From assembly GCF_913055835.1 (NCBI RefSeq), contig NZ_CAJXKQ010000012.1:1-64000 (forward strand): a DNA stretch of 64,000 nucleotides. Direction: 5' to 3'. This stretch comes from an uncultured Marinobacter sp. Its GTDB lineage: Bacteria; Pseudomonadota; Gammaproteobacteria; Pseudomonadales; Oleiphilaceae. The position numbers were made by a program, and so were the translations under genes. The notes under the pieces are model-generated. The model made no database searches. It saw only the letters and a program-made list of their open reading frames with translations, and was not told the origin of the DNA. Below, in pieces: positions 36,877-45,861 of the stretch; within the stretch, counting starts at the first letter, position 1; the number at the start of each line of letters is the position of its first letter.

Positions 36877-38765
36877 CAGTTGGCCACCTCGTCAACGTCG
36901 CTGACCAGTGTGCCATCGGCCTGCCCATAGTCGAGCAGCCAGGAATCGAACAGGGCGCGAGCCACCGGCGCGGCCGTGCCGCTGCCGCTGCCGCCGTTTT
37001 CAACGATTACCGCAACCGCGATCTCCGGGTTATCCGCCGGCGCAAAGCCAACGAAAAGCGCGTGATCCCGGAGCCGCTCGCGGATTTCTTCCTCATCGTA
37101 TTCCTCATCCTCAGCCAGGCTGAAGACCTGGGCAGTTCCTGTCTTGCCCGCCATCTTGTAGGGTGCACCCCGCCCCACAGAGCGGGCCGTTCCCTTCGGC
37201 CCATGCATGACCTCAACCATGGTGTCGACGACGTATTCCCAGTCGTCGGGATTCTTGAGGCTAAGCGGCTCGTGGGTCTCGGCGGGCAGGAATTCCTCGA
37301 CCGGTCGGTCTCCCTTGATGTCCTTTAGCAGCCTCGGCTCTACCCAGCGGCCACGGTTAGCAATCAAAGCGGTTGCCGTGGCCAGCTGCAATGGCGTAGC
37401 CAGCATGAAACCCTGCCCGATGCCCATATTGACAGAGTCCCCCGGATACCAGGGCTCGTTCCGGACCGCCCGCTTCCAGTCCCTCGAGGGCAGCAACCCG
37501 CTCAGCGCTCCCGAGACATCAAGGGTGGCGTCCTCTCCGAAGCCGAAACGGGACAGGTAGCTGTGCATGGTATCCACCCCCATCTCGACTGCCACCTCGT
37601 AGAAATAGACATCGCAGGATTCGGCCACAGCGTCTTTCAGATCCACCCAGCCATGGCCGGTTCGCTTCCAGTCGCGCCATAACCGGCCGCCTTCATTCAG
37701 GCGAAAATGCCCGGGATCCCAGATGGTGTAATCGCGGGTGGTGGCTTCGCTATCAAGGGCAGCTACTGCGAGCATCGGTTTCACCGTCGACCCCGGGGGG
37801 TACTGCCCACGCAGCGCCCGATTGAACAGTGGTTTGTCCTTGCTGTCGCTCAGTTCCCGGTAGTCATTAACGCTGATACCGGTAACGAACTTGTTGGCGT
37901 CAAAACCCGGCACGCTGGCCAGTGCAAGAATGCCACCAGTATCCGGTTCGATCGCAATGATGGCGCCCCGGCGACCATCCAGAAGTTCGTGGGCGCGCTG
38001 CTGCAGCCGGAGATCCAGATGCAGCTGCAGGTCCTCTCCGGGCACCGGGTTCTCCCGCTCCAGGACGCGCAGCGTGCGGCCGCGGGCGTTGGTTTCAACG
38101 TGCTGGTAACCGACCTCCCCATGGAGGATCTCTTCATAGAAGCGTTCGATGCCCGATTTTCCGATGTAGTTGGTGCCGGCATAGTTGACCGGATCGATCC
38201 GCTGCAACTCGTCCCGGTTGATACGACCAACAAAGCCCAGGGCATGGGCTGTCAATTCACTGTGCGGGTAGAATCGGACCAGCTCGGCCTTGACCTCAAC
38301 CCCCGGAAGCTCATGGCGATGCACAGCGAGACGGGCCATCTCTTCTTCATTGAGGTCATAGCGAAGGGGGATTTCCTGGAAGGGTCGGCGAGGTTCCTGA
38401 AGCCGCCGCTCGAAACGTTCACGGTCTTCGTCGGAAATTTCCAGAATACTGCCAAGCTGCGCCAGGGTATCGTCCATGCCCTGAACCCGCTCGGGGACCA
38501 GCGTCACACTGAAAACGGGCCGATTCTCGGCCAACAGGGTGTCATTTCGGTCGTAGACGAGCCCCCGGGGTGGCGGTACCGACTGGACCTGAACGCGGTT
38601 CTTGTCTGAAAGGGTGGTATATACCTCATGCTCAACAACCTGAAGCTGGTACATCCGCACAATCAGACCGCCAATCGCCAGCATCACAAACACCAGCATC
38701 ACCAGGGTACGGCGCTGGAAGAGCCGGCGTTCTGCTGCCGTATCCTTGAACTCACCCCATGGCAT
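36876..38765 (-). CDS. mrdA: Penicillin-binding protein 2 (MrdA)
   Basis: The class B transpeptidase of the elongation complex. A short cytoplasmic part, one membrane helix (about 20-40), a pedestal domain, and a transpeptidase domain with S326-T-V-K329, an AESCDVYF (SxD) motif and AGKTGTAQ. Length 629 is typical. The start is ATG 38765. It lies 9 bases after rlmH and is coupled to rodA, making the core elongation pair. Confidence 0.96.
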   Translation of the reverse strand: MPWGEFKDTAAERRLFQRRTLVMLVFVMLAIGGLIVRMYQLQVVEHEVYTTLSDKNRVQVQSVPPPRGLVYDRNDTLLAENRPVFSVTLVPERVQGMDDTLAQLGSILEISDEDRERFERRLQEPRRPFQEIPLRYDLNEEEMARLAVHRHELPGVEVKAELVRFYPHSELTAHALGFVGRINRDELQRIDPVNYAGTNYIGKSGIERFYEEILHGEVGYQHVETNARGRTLRVLERENPVPGEDLQLHLDLRLQQRAHELLDGRRGAIIAIEPDTGGILALASVPGFDANKFVTGISVNDYRELSDSKDKPLFNRALRGQYPPGSTVKPMLAVAALDSEATTRDYTIWDPGHFRLNEGGRLWRDWKRTGHGWVDLKDAVAESCDVYFYEVAVEMGVDTMHSYLSRFGFGEDATLDVSGALSGLLPSRDWKRAVRNEPWYPGDSVNMGIGQGFMLATPLQLATATALIANRGRWVEPRLLKDIKGDRPVEEFLPAETHEPLSLKNPDDWEYVVDTMVEVMHGPKGTARSVGRGAPYKMAGKTGTAQVFSLAEDEEYDEEEIRERLRDHALFVGFAPADNPEIAVAVIVENGGSGSGTAAPVARALFDSWLLDYGQADGTLVSDVDEVAN

Positions 38766-38774
38766 GGTTACCCC

Positions 38775-39245
38775 CTAGGCCCGGTGATACGGGTGATTGC
38801 GGGTGATCGACCAGGCCCGGTACAACTGCTCTGCCAGAACGATGCGTACCAGGGGATGAGGCAAGGTGAGCGGCGACAGCGACCATTGCTGGTCGGCCCG
38901 CTTCCGGCAATCGTCGGCGAGGCCATCGGGGCCGCCCACCAGAAAACTCACATCGCGGCCATCCTGTTGCCAGTTTTCCAGTTGAGCCGCGAGTTTTTCG
39001 GTCGACCAGGGCCGACCGCCAACCTCCAGCGCAATCACGCGGTCTTTCGAACCGGTGGCGGCCAGGATTGCGTCGCTTTCTCGCTGCATCAGCCTGGGAA
39101 TGTCGGGATTTTTGCCCCGGTGGGCGACAGGAATTTCAACCAGTTCCACGGGAAGCTCCGGCGGCATGCGGCGGGCATAGTCTCCGAACCCGGTACTGAC
39201 CCAGTCGGGCATTTTCTGCCCCACACAGATCAGGCGTAACCGCAT
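38775..39245 (-). CDS. rlmH: 23S rRNA (pseudouridine-1915-N3-)-methyltransferase RlmH
   Basis: A small SPOUT enzyme that methylates pseudouridine 1915 in helix 69 of 23S rRNA. It has [16 protein letters not shown] at the start and the knot motifs [27 protein letters not shown] and [19 protein letters not shown]. Length 156 is one residue from E. coli. It follows rsfS with a two-base gap, the conserved rsfS-rlmH pair. Confidence 0.96.
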   Translation of the reverse strand: MRLRLICVGQKMPDWVSTGFGDYARRMPPELPVELVEIPVAHRGKNPDIPRLMQRESDAILAATGSKDRVIALEVGGRPWSTEKLAAQLENWQQDGRDVSFLVGGPDGLADDCRKRADQQWSLSPLTLPHPLVRIVLAEQLYRAWSITRNHPYHRA

Positions 39246-39247
39246 GA

Positions 39248-39598
39248 TTATTCGCTGCCCGCAACACCAAGATCCGGAGCATCGCGCCAGAAGCGCTCCA
39301 GATCGTAAAACTCCCGTGTGGCAGGCATCATCACGTGAACAACCACATCGCCCAGGTCCACAAGAATCCAGTCGCTGACGCCAGCACCCTCAACGTTGCT
39401 CGCGCGCACACCCTGCTCCTTGGCCTCGATAACAACGGAATCGGCGAGAGATTTCACATGTCGATTGGACGTTCCGGATGCCAGAACCATGAAGTCGGTG
39501 ACACTGGTGCGGTCACGGACATCAATCACGCTGATGTCCTGTGCTTTCACATCTTCAAGCGCATTAATTACCAGATCTTTCAGTTGCTCTGCCTGCAT
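39248..39598 (-). CDS. rsfS: Ribosome silencing factor RsfS
   Basis: Binds L14 and blocks joining of the subunits in starved cells. Core motifs are [24 protein letters not shown], a [21 protein letters not shown] strand pair and the final [10 protein letters not shown]. Length 116 with start at ATG 39598 ([10 protein letters not shown]); the frame runs 33 codons further upstream, but that part is not conserved and has no site. It sits between nadD (70 bases) and rlmH. Confidence 0.94.
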   Translation of the reverse strand: MQAEQLKDLVINALEDVKAQDISVIDVRDRTSVTDFMVLASGTSNRHVKSLADSVVIEAKEQGVRASNVEGAGVSDWILVDLGDVVVHVMMPATREFYDLERFWRDAPDLGVAGSE

Positions 39599-39668
39599 AA
39601 TCACCCTGTTGGACGGGCGTTTGCCGGTATGGCCGCCCGAAATATCATATTCAGACGCGATTGTAGCA

Positions 39669-40325
39669 CTAAAAGTTCCCGTCGGGGCATGCACCATAGA
39701 GCCCCTGGCGACGAATTTCCGCCCAGACCGGATCGGGCATCAAATAGCGGGGTGAACGTCCGTCACCAATACGCTCCCGGATCCCCGTGGCGGAAATATC
39801 CAGAAGCGGCGGATCCAGCTCGAGAAAATGGCCGCAGGGCTTGTGCTTCAGAGTTTCGGGGCCTTCCACGCCCCGTTCCGCCAGCAGCCGGGCCGGTATG
39901 CCTGAAGGGTCCAGTGCAGGGCCTGGCCGACGGACAACCACCACATGGGCCAGCTCCGGGATCTGCCGCCACTCCCGCCACCGGTCGAATCCGGCGAATG
40001 CGTCAGTGCCCACCACCATCACCAGGGGCTCATCCGGCCCAAGCTCCGCGCGAAGCTGACGCAGGGTGTCGGCCGTATAGGAGGCACCCTCCCGTGCCAG
40101 CTCCCGGTCGTCAATTCGTAGCTGGGGCTCGTTGGCCACCGCCAGCCTCAGCAACTCCAGACGCTGACCGGAGGTAGCCCCGGTCTGCCCCCGGTGCGGT
40201 GGAATATGACAGGGCACCAGGCTGACGTAATCCACGCCAAGGCGGTCGCTGATTTCCAGGGCAAGCCTGAGATGGCCGTGGTGCACCGGATCAAAGGTTC
40301 CGCCATAGATCACATGCATGGGCAT
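39669..40325 (-). CDS. nadD: Nicotinate-nucleotide adenylyltransferase NadD
   Basis: Makes deamido-NAD from nicotinate mononucleotide and ATP. The nucleotidyltransferase motif is [13 protein letters not shown] with the HxGH pair, and the late motif is [10 protein letters not shown] (the ISxxxxR signature). Length 218. The start is ATG 40325, sharing its A with the proA stop codon (TGATG), so the two are coupled; a second ATG two codons on is possible. Confidence 0.95.
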   Translation of the reverse strand: MPMHVIYGGTFDPVHHGHLRLALEISDRLGVDYVSLVPCHIPPHRGQTGATSGQRLELLRLAVANEPQLRIDDRELAREGASYTADTLRQLRAELGPDEPLVMVVGTDAFAGFDRWREWRQIPELAHVVVVRRPGPALDPSGIPARLLAERGVEGPETLKHKPCGHFLELDPPLLDISATGIRERIGDGRSPRYLMPDPVWAEIRRQGLYGACPDGNF

Positions 40326-41581
40326 CAGGTCCGGATATGGCCGTCGCCGAAAACCACGTATTTCTGGGACGTGAGACCCTCAAGCCCCACCGGCCCACGG
40401 GCGTGAATCTTGTCGGTGGAGATGCCAATTTCGGCACCCAGACCATACTCGAAGCCATCGGCAAAGCGCGTGGAGGCATTGACCATGACGGAACTGGAGT
40501 CCACTTCGGTGATGAACCGGCGGGCCCGGGTGTAGTTCTCGGTGATGATGCTGTCGGTATGCTGGGAGCTGTAGCGGTTGATATGGTCAATAGCGCCGTC
40601 CAGGCCGCCAACCACACGCACCGCCAGCACAGGAGCGAGGTATTCAGCCTCCCAGTCCGCCTCGGTGGCTTCGGCCACGCCCTCTACGATAGCCCGGGTT
40701 CGTTCACAGCCCCGCAACTCCACGCCTTTCTCAACAAAAGCCCGGGCCAGAAGAGGCAGGATATCTTCGGCGATCTCGGAGTCCACCAGCAGGGTCTCCA
40801 TGGTGTTGCAGGTCCCGTACCTGTGGGTTTTGGCGTTGATCGCCACGTTCACCGCCTTTTCCGGGTCGGCATGGCTGTCGATGTAGACATGGCAGACACC
40901 ATCGAGGTGTTTGATGACCGGCACCCGGGCATCACGGCTGATACGCTCGATCAGACCCTTGCCACCTCTGGGCACAATGACATCAACATGGTCCGGCATG
41001 GTGATCAGCTCACCCACCGCAGCACGATCGGTTGTCTTGATCACCTGCACCGCATTCTCGGGCAGACCCGCTTTCGCCAGGCCCTCGGAAAGACAACGGG
41101 CAATGGCCTGGTTGGAGTGGATCGACTCCGAGCCGCCCCGGAGGATGGTTGCATTACCCGACTTGAGGCACAGGCTGGCCGCCTCGACGGTCACGTTGGG
41201 GCGGGACTCGTAGATGATTCCTATGACGCCCAGGGGAACACGCATCTTGCCCACCTGAATACCGGAGGGGCGGTAAGCCATATCCGTGATGGCCCCAATA
41301 GGATCGGGCAAGGAAGCCACCTGGCGCAGCCCTTCGATCATGGTGTCGATTCGCTGGGGGGTGAGCTCCAACCGGTCCAGCATCGCCGCATCCAGGCCAT
41401 TTTCACGGCCCCGCTGCAGATCCTTGCCATTGGCCAGGGCGAGCTCTTCTCGCGCGGCATCAAGAGCCTCTGCCGTGGCCAGTAGCGCCTGATTACGCAC
41501 AGCCGTGGTCGAACGCGCCACTCCGGCTGCCGCTGCTCGGGCCTGCTGTCCAACCTCGGCCATGTACGCTGCAATATCCAT
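40325..41581 (-). CDS. proA: Gamma-glutamyl phosphate reductase ProA
   Basis: The NADPH enzyme that makes glutamate-5-semialdehyde in proline synthesis. An aldehyde-dehydrogenase fold with the catalytic Cys in [13 protein letters not shown] and the signature [13 protein letters not shown]. Length 418 is normal. It is the first gene of the minus-strand cluster proA-nadD-rsfS-rlmH-mrdA-rodA-rlpA-dacA-ybeD-lipB. The partner proB is not in the window. Confidence 0.96.
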   Translation of the reverse strand: MDIAAYMAEVGQQARAAAAGVARSTTAVRNQALLATAEALDAAREELALANGKDLQRGRENGLDAAMLDRLELTPQRIDTMIEGLRQVASLPDPIGAITDMAYRPSGIQVGKMRVPLGVIGIIYESRPNVTVEAASLCLKSGNATILRGGSESIHSNQAIARCLSEGLAKAGLPENAVQVIKTTDRAAVGELITMPDHVDVIVPRGGKGLIERISRDARVPVIKHLDGVCHVYIDSHADPEKAVNVAINAKTHRYGTCNTMETLLVDSEIAEDILPLLARAFVEKGVELRGCERTRAIVEGVAEATEADWEAEYLAPVLAVRVVGGLDGAIDHINRYSSQHTDSIITENYTRARRFITEVDSSSVMVNASTRFADGFEYGLGAEIGISTDKIHARGPVGLEGLTSQKYVVFGDGHIRT

Positions 41582-41642
41582 TCAAATACCTTTCTGTTTT
41601 CAAGCGGAATCAGGAATAAGTGCCTAACTTTACCTTTCCCGT

Positions 41643-41671
41643 TTCAAGTACGCATCCCAAACAGATATTAT
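41643..41671 (+). promoter_or_regulatory. Possible promoter of the GGDEF-GGDEF-DedA/PAP2 operon
   Basis: A TATTAT -10-like hexamer at 41666-41671 with a weak -35 candidate TTCAAG at 41643-41648, about 17 bases apart. It lies about 95 bases before the first start codon at 41768. Confidence 0.3.
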
Positions 41672-41767
41672 ACCGCTGCGATATGCCATACTCGGAATCT
41701 GGAGGAGCTTTTGAACAACTCCCCGGGGACGGTTTTTTCAGGGAGTTCGGGAAAAAGGAAGGACACA

Positions 41768-42784
41768 ATGGCCCAGATGGCCGAAAAATTCCTGTTAAGC
41801 AAGTTGTCGCGGGCAGGCTTCGTGGCCCTGATCGCCATTGCCACCCTCTGCGCCGTACTGGGAGAACCCATGGTTGCGGCGGCTGCGGCTGCGGCCGCAG
41901 GCATAGTGATTTCCGGCAAGACTTTCCACCCCAGCCGGGTGAATCAACCCTGGCCCCGTGTCCAGCAGGCCTTCTTCGTGATTCTTCTTCTGATTCTGTT
42001 GGCCAGCTTCTGGACCGGCCCCTGGATTTTGAGCCACTGGCTGTACGCCCTTCCCCTCGCCGCTTTCGCATTGATTCCGCCTGCGGCAGCAGCCGTGGTG
42101 ACCCTGGCTATCGCCATTCTGGCTATGATCGCAACACAGTGGGCGGTAGGCCTTGCCGACCGCCACCAGATGATCAGCGCTTTTCTGCTAACGATGCTGC
42201 TCTCGGCTCTGCTGGTATTCCTGCGGGACTATAAGGCCCGGCAACTGGCCCCATTGCGCCGGACTGATGAACTGACCCAGGCTGCCAGCCGGGAATATCT
42301 TTCCGCCGACCTGCACAAGGAAATCCAGCGCAGCGAACGGGAAGGCACCGATATGTCCATTATCATGATCGGGCTGGACACCCACCTGAGCGACAATGAT
42401 CCAGATGAAGACATACGCTCGATTCTTCCGCGCATCGGTCGCTACCTGCATTCCCAGATCCGCGATTTCGACACCTACTACCGGGTGGCCGATCTGCAGT
42501 TTCTGGTAATCCTGCCAGGTATTGCCACCAGTGACGCCATCGCCCGCGCGGAGACAATCCGCAAGGGCCTGGCAACGCTTCTGGAATCACACGGAATGAA
42601 CCTTACGGTCAGTACCGGAATCGCCGGCCTGAATATCGGTGACGATGCCAACAGCCTTCAGCAGAGCGCGGCGAATGCCTTGCGCCGGGCCCAGCAGCAG
42701 GGCGGCAACCGGAGCCAGGCCTACAGTTCATGGTCGCAACCGGCGCAGCCGAGCCAACCACGGGCAGAGGGGCCGGCAGCATGA
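41768..42784 (+). CDS. Membrane protein with degenerate GGDEF domain, RxxD site kept (putative c-di-GMP receptor)
   Basis: A protein of 338 residues with about five membrane helices (about 15-155, with an eight-Ala run at 37-44) and a C-terminal GGDEF-fold domain (about 165-310). The catalytic signature is replaced by ADLQF (241-245), and the metal-binding DxD region is altered (IGLDTHLSDND), so it should not make c-di-GMP. The inhibitory-site motif RDFD (232-235) is still five residues upstream, as in PelD-type receptors. The start is ATG 41768 with AAGGAAGG upstream; the frame extends to 41711. Its stop overlaps the next start by four bases (ATGA). Confidence 0.8.
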   Translation: MAQMAEKFLLSKLSRAGFVALIAIATLCAVLGEPMVAAAAAAAAGIVISGKTFHPSRVNQPWPRVQQAFFVILLLILLASFWTGPWILSHWLYALPLAAFALIPPAAAAVVTLAIAILAMIATQWAVGLADRHQMISAFLLTMLLSALLVFLRDYKARQLAPLRRTDELTQAASREYLSADLHKEIQRSEREGTDMSIIMIGLDTHLSDNDPDEDIRSILPRIGRYLHSQIRDFDTYYRVADLQFLVILPGIATSDAIARAETIRKGLATLLESHGMNLTVSTGIAGLNIGDDANSLQQSAANALRRAQQQGGNRSQAYSSWSQPAQPSQPRAEGPAA

Positions 42785-43779
42785 CCGAGACCCGCCTGAG
42801 AACCTGGACACACGCCTTTGGTTACGGCATTGCCTGCCTGTTTATTTTCACCCTGGCCATGCAGAACCTGCGCTATGGCTTCTACGAACTGTTCTATCTG
42901 GCCTCCGGAATGGCGGTCCTGACCCTGGCCGGCGCAATTTACACCATTATCTGCCGCCGGCATCAGTTGTCGGCACCGGGGCATCTGGTCATCCTCTCCG
43001 GCCTGAACAGCGGCATGCTGGCAGCTCTGCTGACCATGAATGCGCCCGGCATCAGCCACTGGGCAATGCCCCTGCTTGTGCTGAACCTGCTTATCCTGCC
43101 GCTGCGCCAGGGCGTAGGGCTCTCTCTTTTGCTGTTAGTGCCCATGTCGATCATCCTTTTCCTGGAACAGCCACCGGCCGAAGCCATTGCCATCACGGGA
43201 GGTCTGTTCATTCTTCTGGCGGTCGCGGCACTGTACATCTGGCACTATGACCACATGGCCCAGTCGGCCGAGGATCTCGCCATTACCGATCCCGTAACCG
43301 GTGCTCATAACGCCCGCTTCCTCGATGAAACCCTGCAGAAAGAGATCAGCCGGGCCATCGCCACCGGGCACTGCCTGTCTGTAATCGATCTGAGTATTGA
43401 TTACGCGGATGAAGTGGCCGACCTCCATGGCAGGGACCAGGTTCAGGGTCTGTTCCGGGACATGACCGAACACCTCTTCGGGGTTATTCGTGCCGGCGAC
43501 ACACTCTATACGCTGAAAGACTCCGAATTCTTCCTGATCCTGCCGTTTACGCCGGAAGAAGGTGTGAGAGTCATTGCCGAGCGGATTCGCCGGACCATCG
43601 CTGAACACCACTGGCCGGTGGTCGGCAAAGCCACCGTCAGCCTCGGCTGCACCACCCGCGGCAGCGGTGACACCCGCACCGACACACTCAGAAAACGGGC
43701 CCACCAGGCCATGGAGGAAGCTCGCAGACGGGGCACGGATTCAGTCTGGTTCAGTCCGGGAGAAACCATCGAAACATGA
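42781..43779 (+). CDS. Second membrane protein with degenerate GGDEF domain, RxxD site kept
   Basis: A 332-residue protein with about six membrane helices (about 10-155) and a GGDEF-fold domain (from ITDPVTGAHNARFL at about 168). The signature is KDSEF at 246-250 in place of GGDEF, while RAGD at 237-240 keeps the inhibitory-site spacing. The substrate region VIDLSIDYADEVADLHG lacks the usual Phe-Lys-x-x-Asn-Asp. It is thus a second probable non-catalytic c-di-GMP sensor, only distantly like the first. Start and stop both use four-base ATGA overlaps with its neighbours, so the three genes are translationally coupled. Confidence 0.8.
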   Translation: MTETRLRTWTHAFGYGIACLFIFTLAMQNLRYGFYELFYLASGMAVLTLAGAIYTIICRRHQLSAPGHLVILSGLNSGMLAALLTMNAPGISHWAMPLLVLNLLILPLRQGVGLSLLLLVPMSIILFLEQPPAEAIAITGGLFILLAVAALYIWHYDHMAQSAEDLAITDPVTGAHNARFLDETLQKEISRAIATGHCLSVIDLSIDYADEVADLHGRDQVQGLFRDMTEHLFGVIRAGDTLYTLKDSEFFLILPFTPEEGVRVIAERIRRTIAEHHWPVVGKATVSLGCTTRGSGDTRTDTLRKRAHQAMEEARRRGTDSVWFSPGETIET

Positions 43780-45227
43780 GCAGTGCCTGGTTGAACGACC
43801 TGTCGGCATGGTTGAGCCTGCATCCCGGCTGGCTGGCAATGGCTCTGTTTACCACCGCTTTTATCGAATCCCTCGCCATCGCCGGCATTATTGTCCCTGG
43901 TGTCGCCATCCTGTTTGCCGTTGCTGTGCTGGCCGGTGAAACCGGGATGCCGTTACCGGAAGCACTGCTCTGGGCGGGCCTGGGCGCCATTGCCGGCGAC
44001 ACCGCCAGCTTTGGTCTTGGGCGGCTGCTGCAGGGCCGCCTGACAACAGCCTGGCCGCTGAGCCGTTACCCGAAAATCATCAGCACCGGAGAGCGTTTTT
44101 TTACCCGACACGGCGGCAAAAGCGTGATCATCGGGCGCTTTGTCGGGCCGGTGCGCCCGGTCATTCCCCTGGTGGCCGGTGCGCTGATGATGTCCTGGCG
44201 TCGCTTTCTGGCCTTCAACATCGGCTCAGCCATCGCCTGGGCGCCAGTCTATATTTTCCCGGGTTTTTTGGTGGGCAGCGCACTGGCCAGCGAAATCAGG
44301 CCGCCGGCGCACTTCTATGCGGTAATCGGCATCAGTCTCGCTGCCCTGACCGCGGTCTATTTCGTGCTGTTGCGATTTCAATTGGGGCTCGGTGAAACCA
44401 GCCGTTTTTACCAATGGCTGAAACAATGGATGGCGAAGTACGAAGCGACACACCGATTCTGGCGTCTGTATACCAATCAGCGGCCAGCCCGGGAGGGTGA
44501 ATTTCCGCTGTCTTCATTTTTGCTCGCGCTGGGCGCTTCCGCTCTGCTGCTGCTCTGGGGTCAACTGGCCACAGCAACTCACCTGCTCGACGGGTTCGAC
44601 CAGGCTACCCGTCTCTGGTTCGAGCAACTCCGCCAGCCCCTGCTGGACGGTCCCTTCATTGCCATTACGCTGCTTGGAGACCCGCCGGTACTGATAGCTG
44701 CTGGTGCGCTGGCTTGCATGGCGCTGGTGTTTCGTGGCTACTATGCCGCTGCCGTACACATTCTGGTGGCTGTCGTTGCTACGGTTATTCTGGTCTGGGG
44801 CCTGAAATCCCTGCTCGGCGTCCCCCGGCCAGACGAAGTCATGGACCCGCCAAGTTCCGGCGCCTTCCCAAGCGGTCACACTGCAGGTATTACCCTGCTG
44901 GTCACCCTGCTGGCCAGTTTCGTTGCCGGAGAAAGCCGTCACCGGAAGCGCTGGCAGTACTATGTCCTGCTGTCTCTACCACTGGTTCCTGTGGCTCTGA
45001 GCCGGCTTTACCTGGGGGTTCACTGGTTCACGGACGTGATTGGCGGGCTGTTGCTCGCACTGGCCGTTACCGGGGCGGTGCGAGCCAGTTACAGCCGTTA
45101 CGACAAGGTACCTCTGGCAACGGATATAACCGTGGTAGTTGCAGCGATCGCGTGGGCGGCCTTTGCTTGCGGGTATATTGCGCTGTCGTGGGACGAGGCT
45201 GTGATGAATTTCCGGCCCCTCGGCTAG
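43776..45227 (+). CDS. DedA-PAP2 fusion: membrane lipid-phosphate transporter/phosphatase
   Basis: A 483-residue membrane protein of two joined families. Residues 1-205 are DedA: E31 and PG at 41-42, GD at 74-75, and the RFVGPVRP loop with R121 and R127 before AG at 134-135. Residues about 250-445 are PAP2 with the full phosphatase signature: K344-x6-R351-P352, P365-S-G-H368 and S409-R410-x5-H416-x3-D420. DedA proteins flip undecaprenyl phosphate in studied bacteria and PAP2 enzymes remove its pyrophosphate, so one polypeptide could perform both recycling steps. This fusion is known in relatives; the coupling to two GGDEF-like receptors is the unusual part. Confidence 0.88.
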   Translation: MSSAWLNDLSAWLSLHPGWLAMALFTTAFIESLAIAGIIVPGVAILFAVAVLAGETGMPLPEALLWAGLGAIAGDTASFGLGRLLQGRLTTAWPLSRYPKIISTGERFFTRHGGKSVIIGRFVGPVRPVIPLVAGALMMSWRRFLAFNIGSAIAWAPVYIFPGFLVGSALASEIRPPAHFYAVIGISLAALTAVYFVLLRFQLGLGETSRFYQWLKQWMAKYEATHRFWRLYTNQRPAREGEFPLSSFLLALGASALLLLWGQLATATHLLDGFDQATRLWFEQLRQPLLDGPFIAITLLGDPPVLIAAGALACMALVFRGYYAAAVHILVAVVATVILVWGLKSLLGVPRPDEVMDPPSSGAFPSGHTAGITLLVTLLASFVAGESRHRKRWQYYVLLSLPLVPVALSRLYLGVHWFTDVIGGLLLALAVTGAVRASYSRYDKVPLATDITVVVAAIAWAAFACGYIALSWDEAVMNFRPLG

Positions 45228-45230
45228 CCC

Positions 45231-45809
45231 TTAGCCTTCTTCCAACGCCTCCAGAAGCCCCTGCAGTCGACTGAGGCGTTCCAGTGGATCCTGCAACTCC
45301 ACCAGCTTCTGCTTCTCCTGTTTGTCCAGGGGCAAAAGCTCCGTGAGCCGCCAGCCAACATCCCGGGCATCGCCATAGTCGATGTCCATATTCAGGTCCC
45401 TGATTACCGGATGCCGGAACAGTGCCTTGAGAACAGAGGGCAGCTCGCTGAAGCGTTCCGGCACCTCGCTTTCGGCCTCCTCAATCAGGCATTCCACGTC
45501 GCCAACATTCAGGCCGTCTTCCTGCTGCCAACTGCGGACCACCGACACCTTGGACTCGCCCTCCACGGTGATCCCCAAAAGGCCGTTATCAAGCTGCTGG
45601 AAATCAATAATCCGAACATAGGTGCCAATGTCGTAGAAGGCTGCGGTGCGCCCTGTTTCTCCGCCTTCCTGCAACAACACCACAACAAACCCCCGATCTT
45701 CCTTGAGGCAACGCGTCAGCATGTCGATGTAGCGCGGCTCGAACAGCTGTAAGGGAATCCTCCCCCTGGGCAGGACGATGGAGTTCAGGGGGAACAAAGG
45801 TACATTCAT
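45231..45809 (-). CDS. LON N-terminal-domain protein (YcgE-like, no protease domain)
   Basis: A 192-residue protein consisting only of the Lon substrate-binding domain: NVPLFPLNSIVLPRGRIPLQLFEPRY is the typical start, and no AAA or Ser-Lys protease part follows. A C-terminal helix (LDKQEKQKLVELQDPLERLSRL) completes the fold. I start at ATG 45809; the frame runs 65 codons upstream but that part is not conserved. It lies 52 bases after the HDOD gene on the same strand and is probably co-transcribed. The role is unknown. Confidence 0.88.
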   Translation of the reverse strand: MNVPLFPLNSIVLPRGRIPLQLFEPRYIDMLTRCLKEDRGFVVVLLQEGGETGRTAAFYDIGTYVRIIDFQQLDNGLLGITVEGESKVSVVRSWQQEDGLNVGDVECLIEEAESEVPERFSELPSVLKALFRHPVIRDLNMDIDYGDARDVGWRLTELLPLDKQEKQKLVELQDPLERLSRLQGLLEALEEG

Positions 45810-45861
45810 AAGTGCAACAGTCACCGGAAAGCAGACTCCACAGTTTACACAGCCCGGACGA

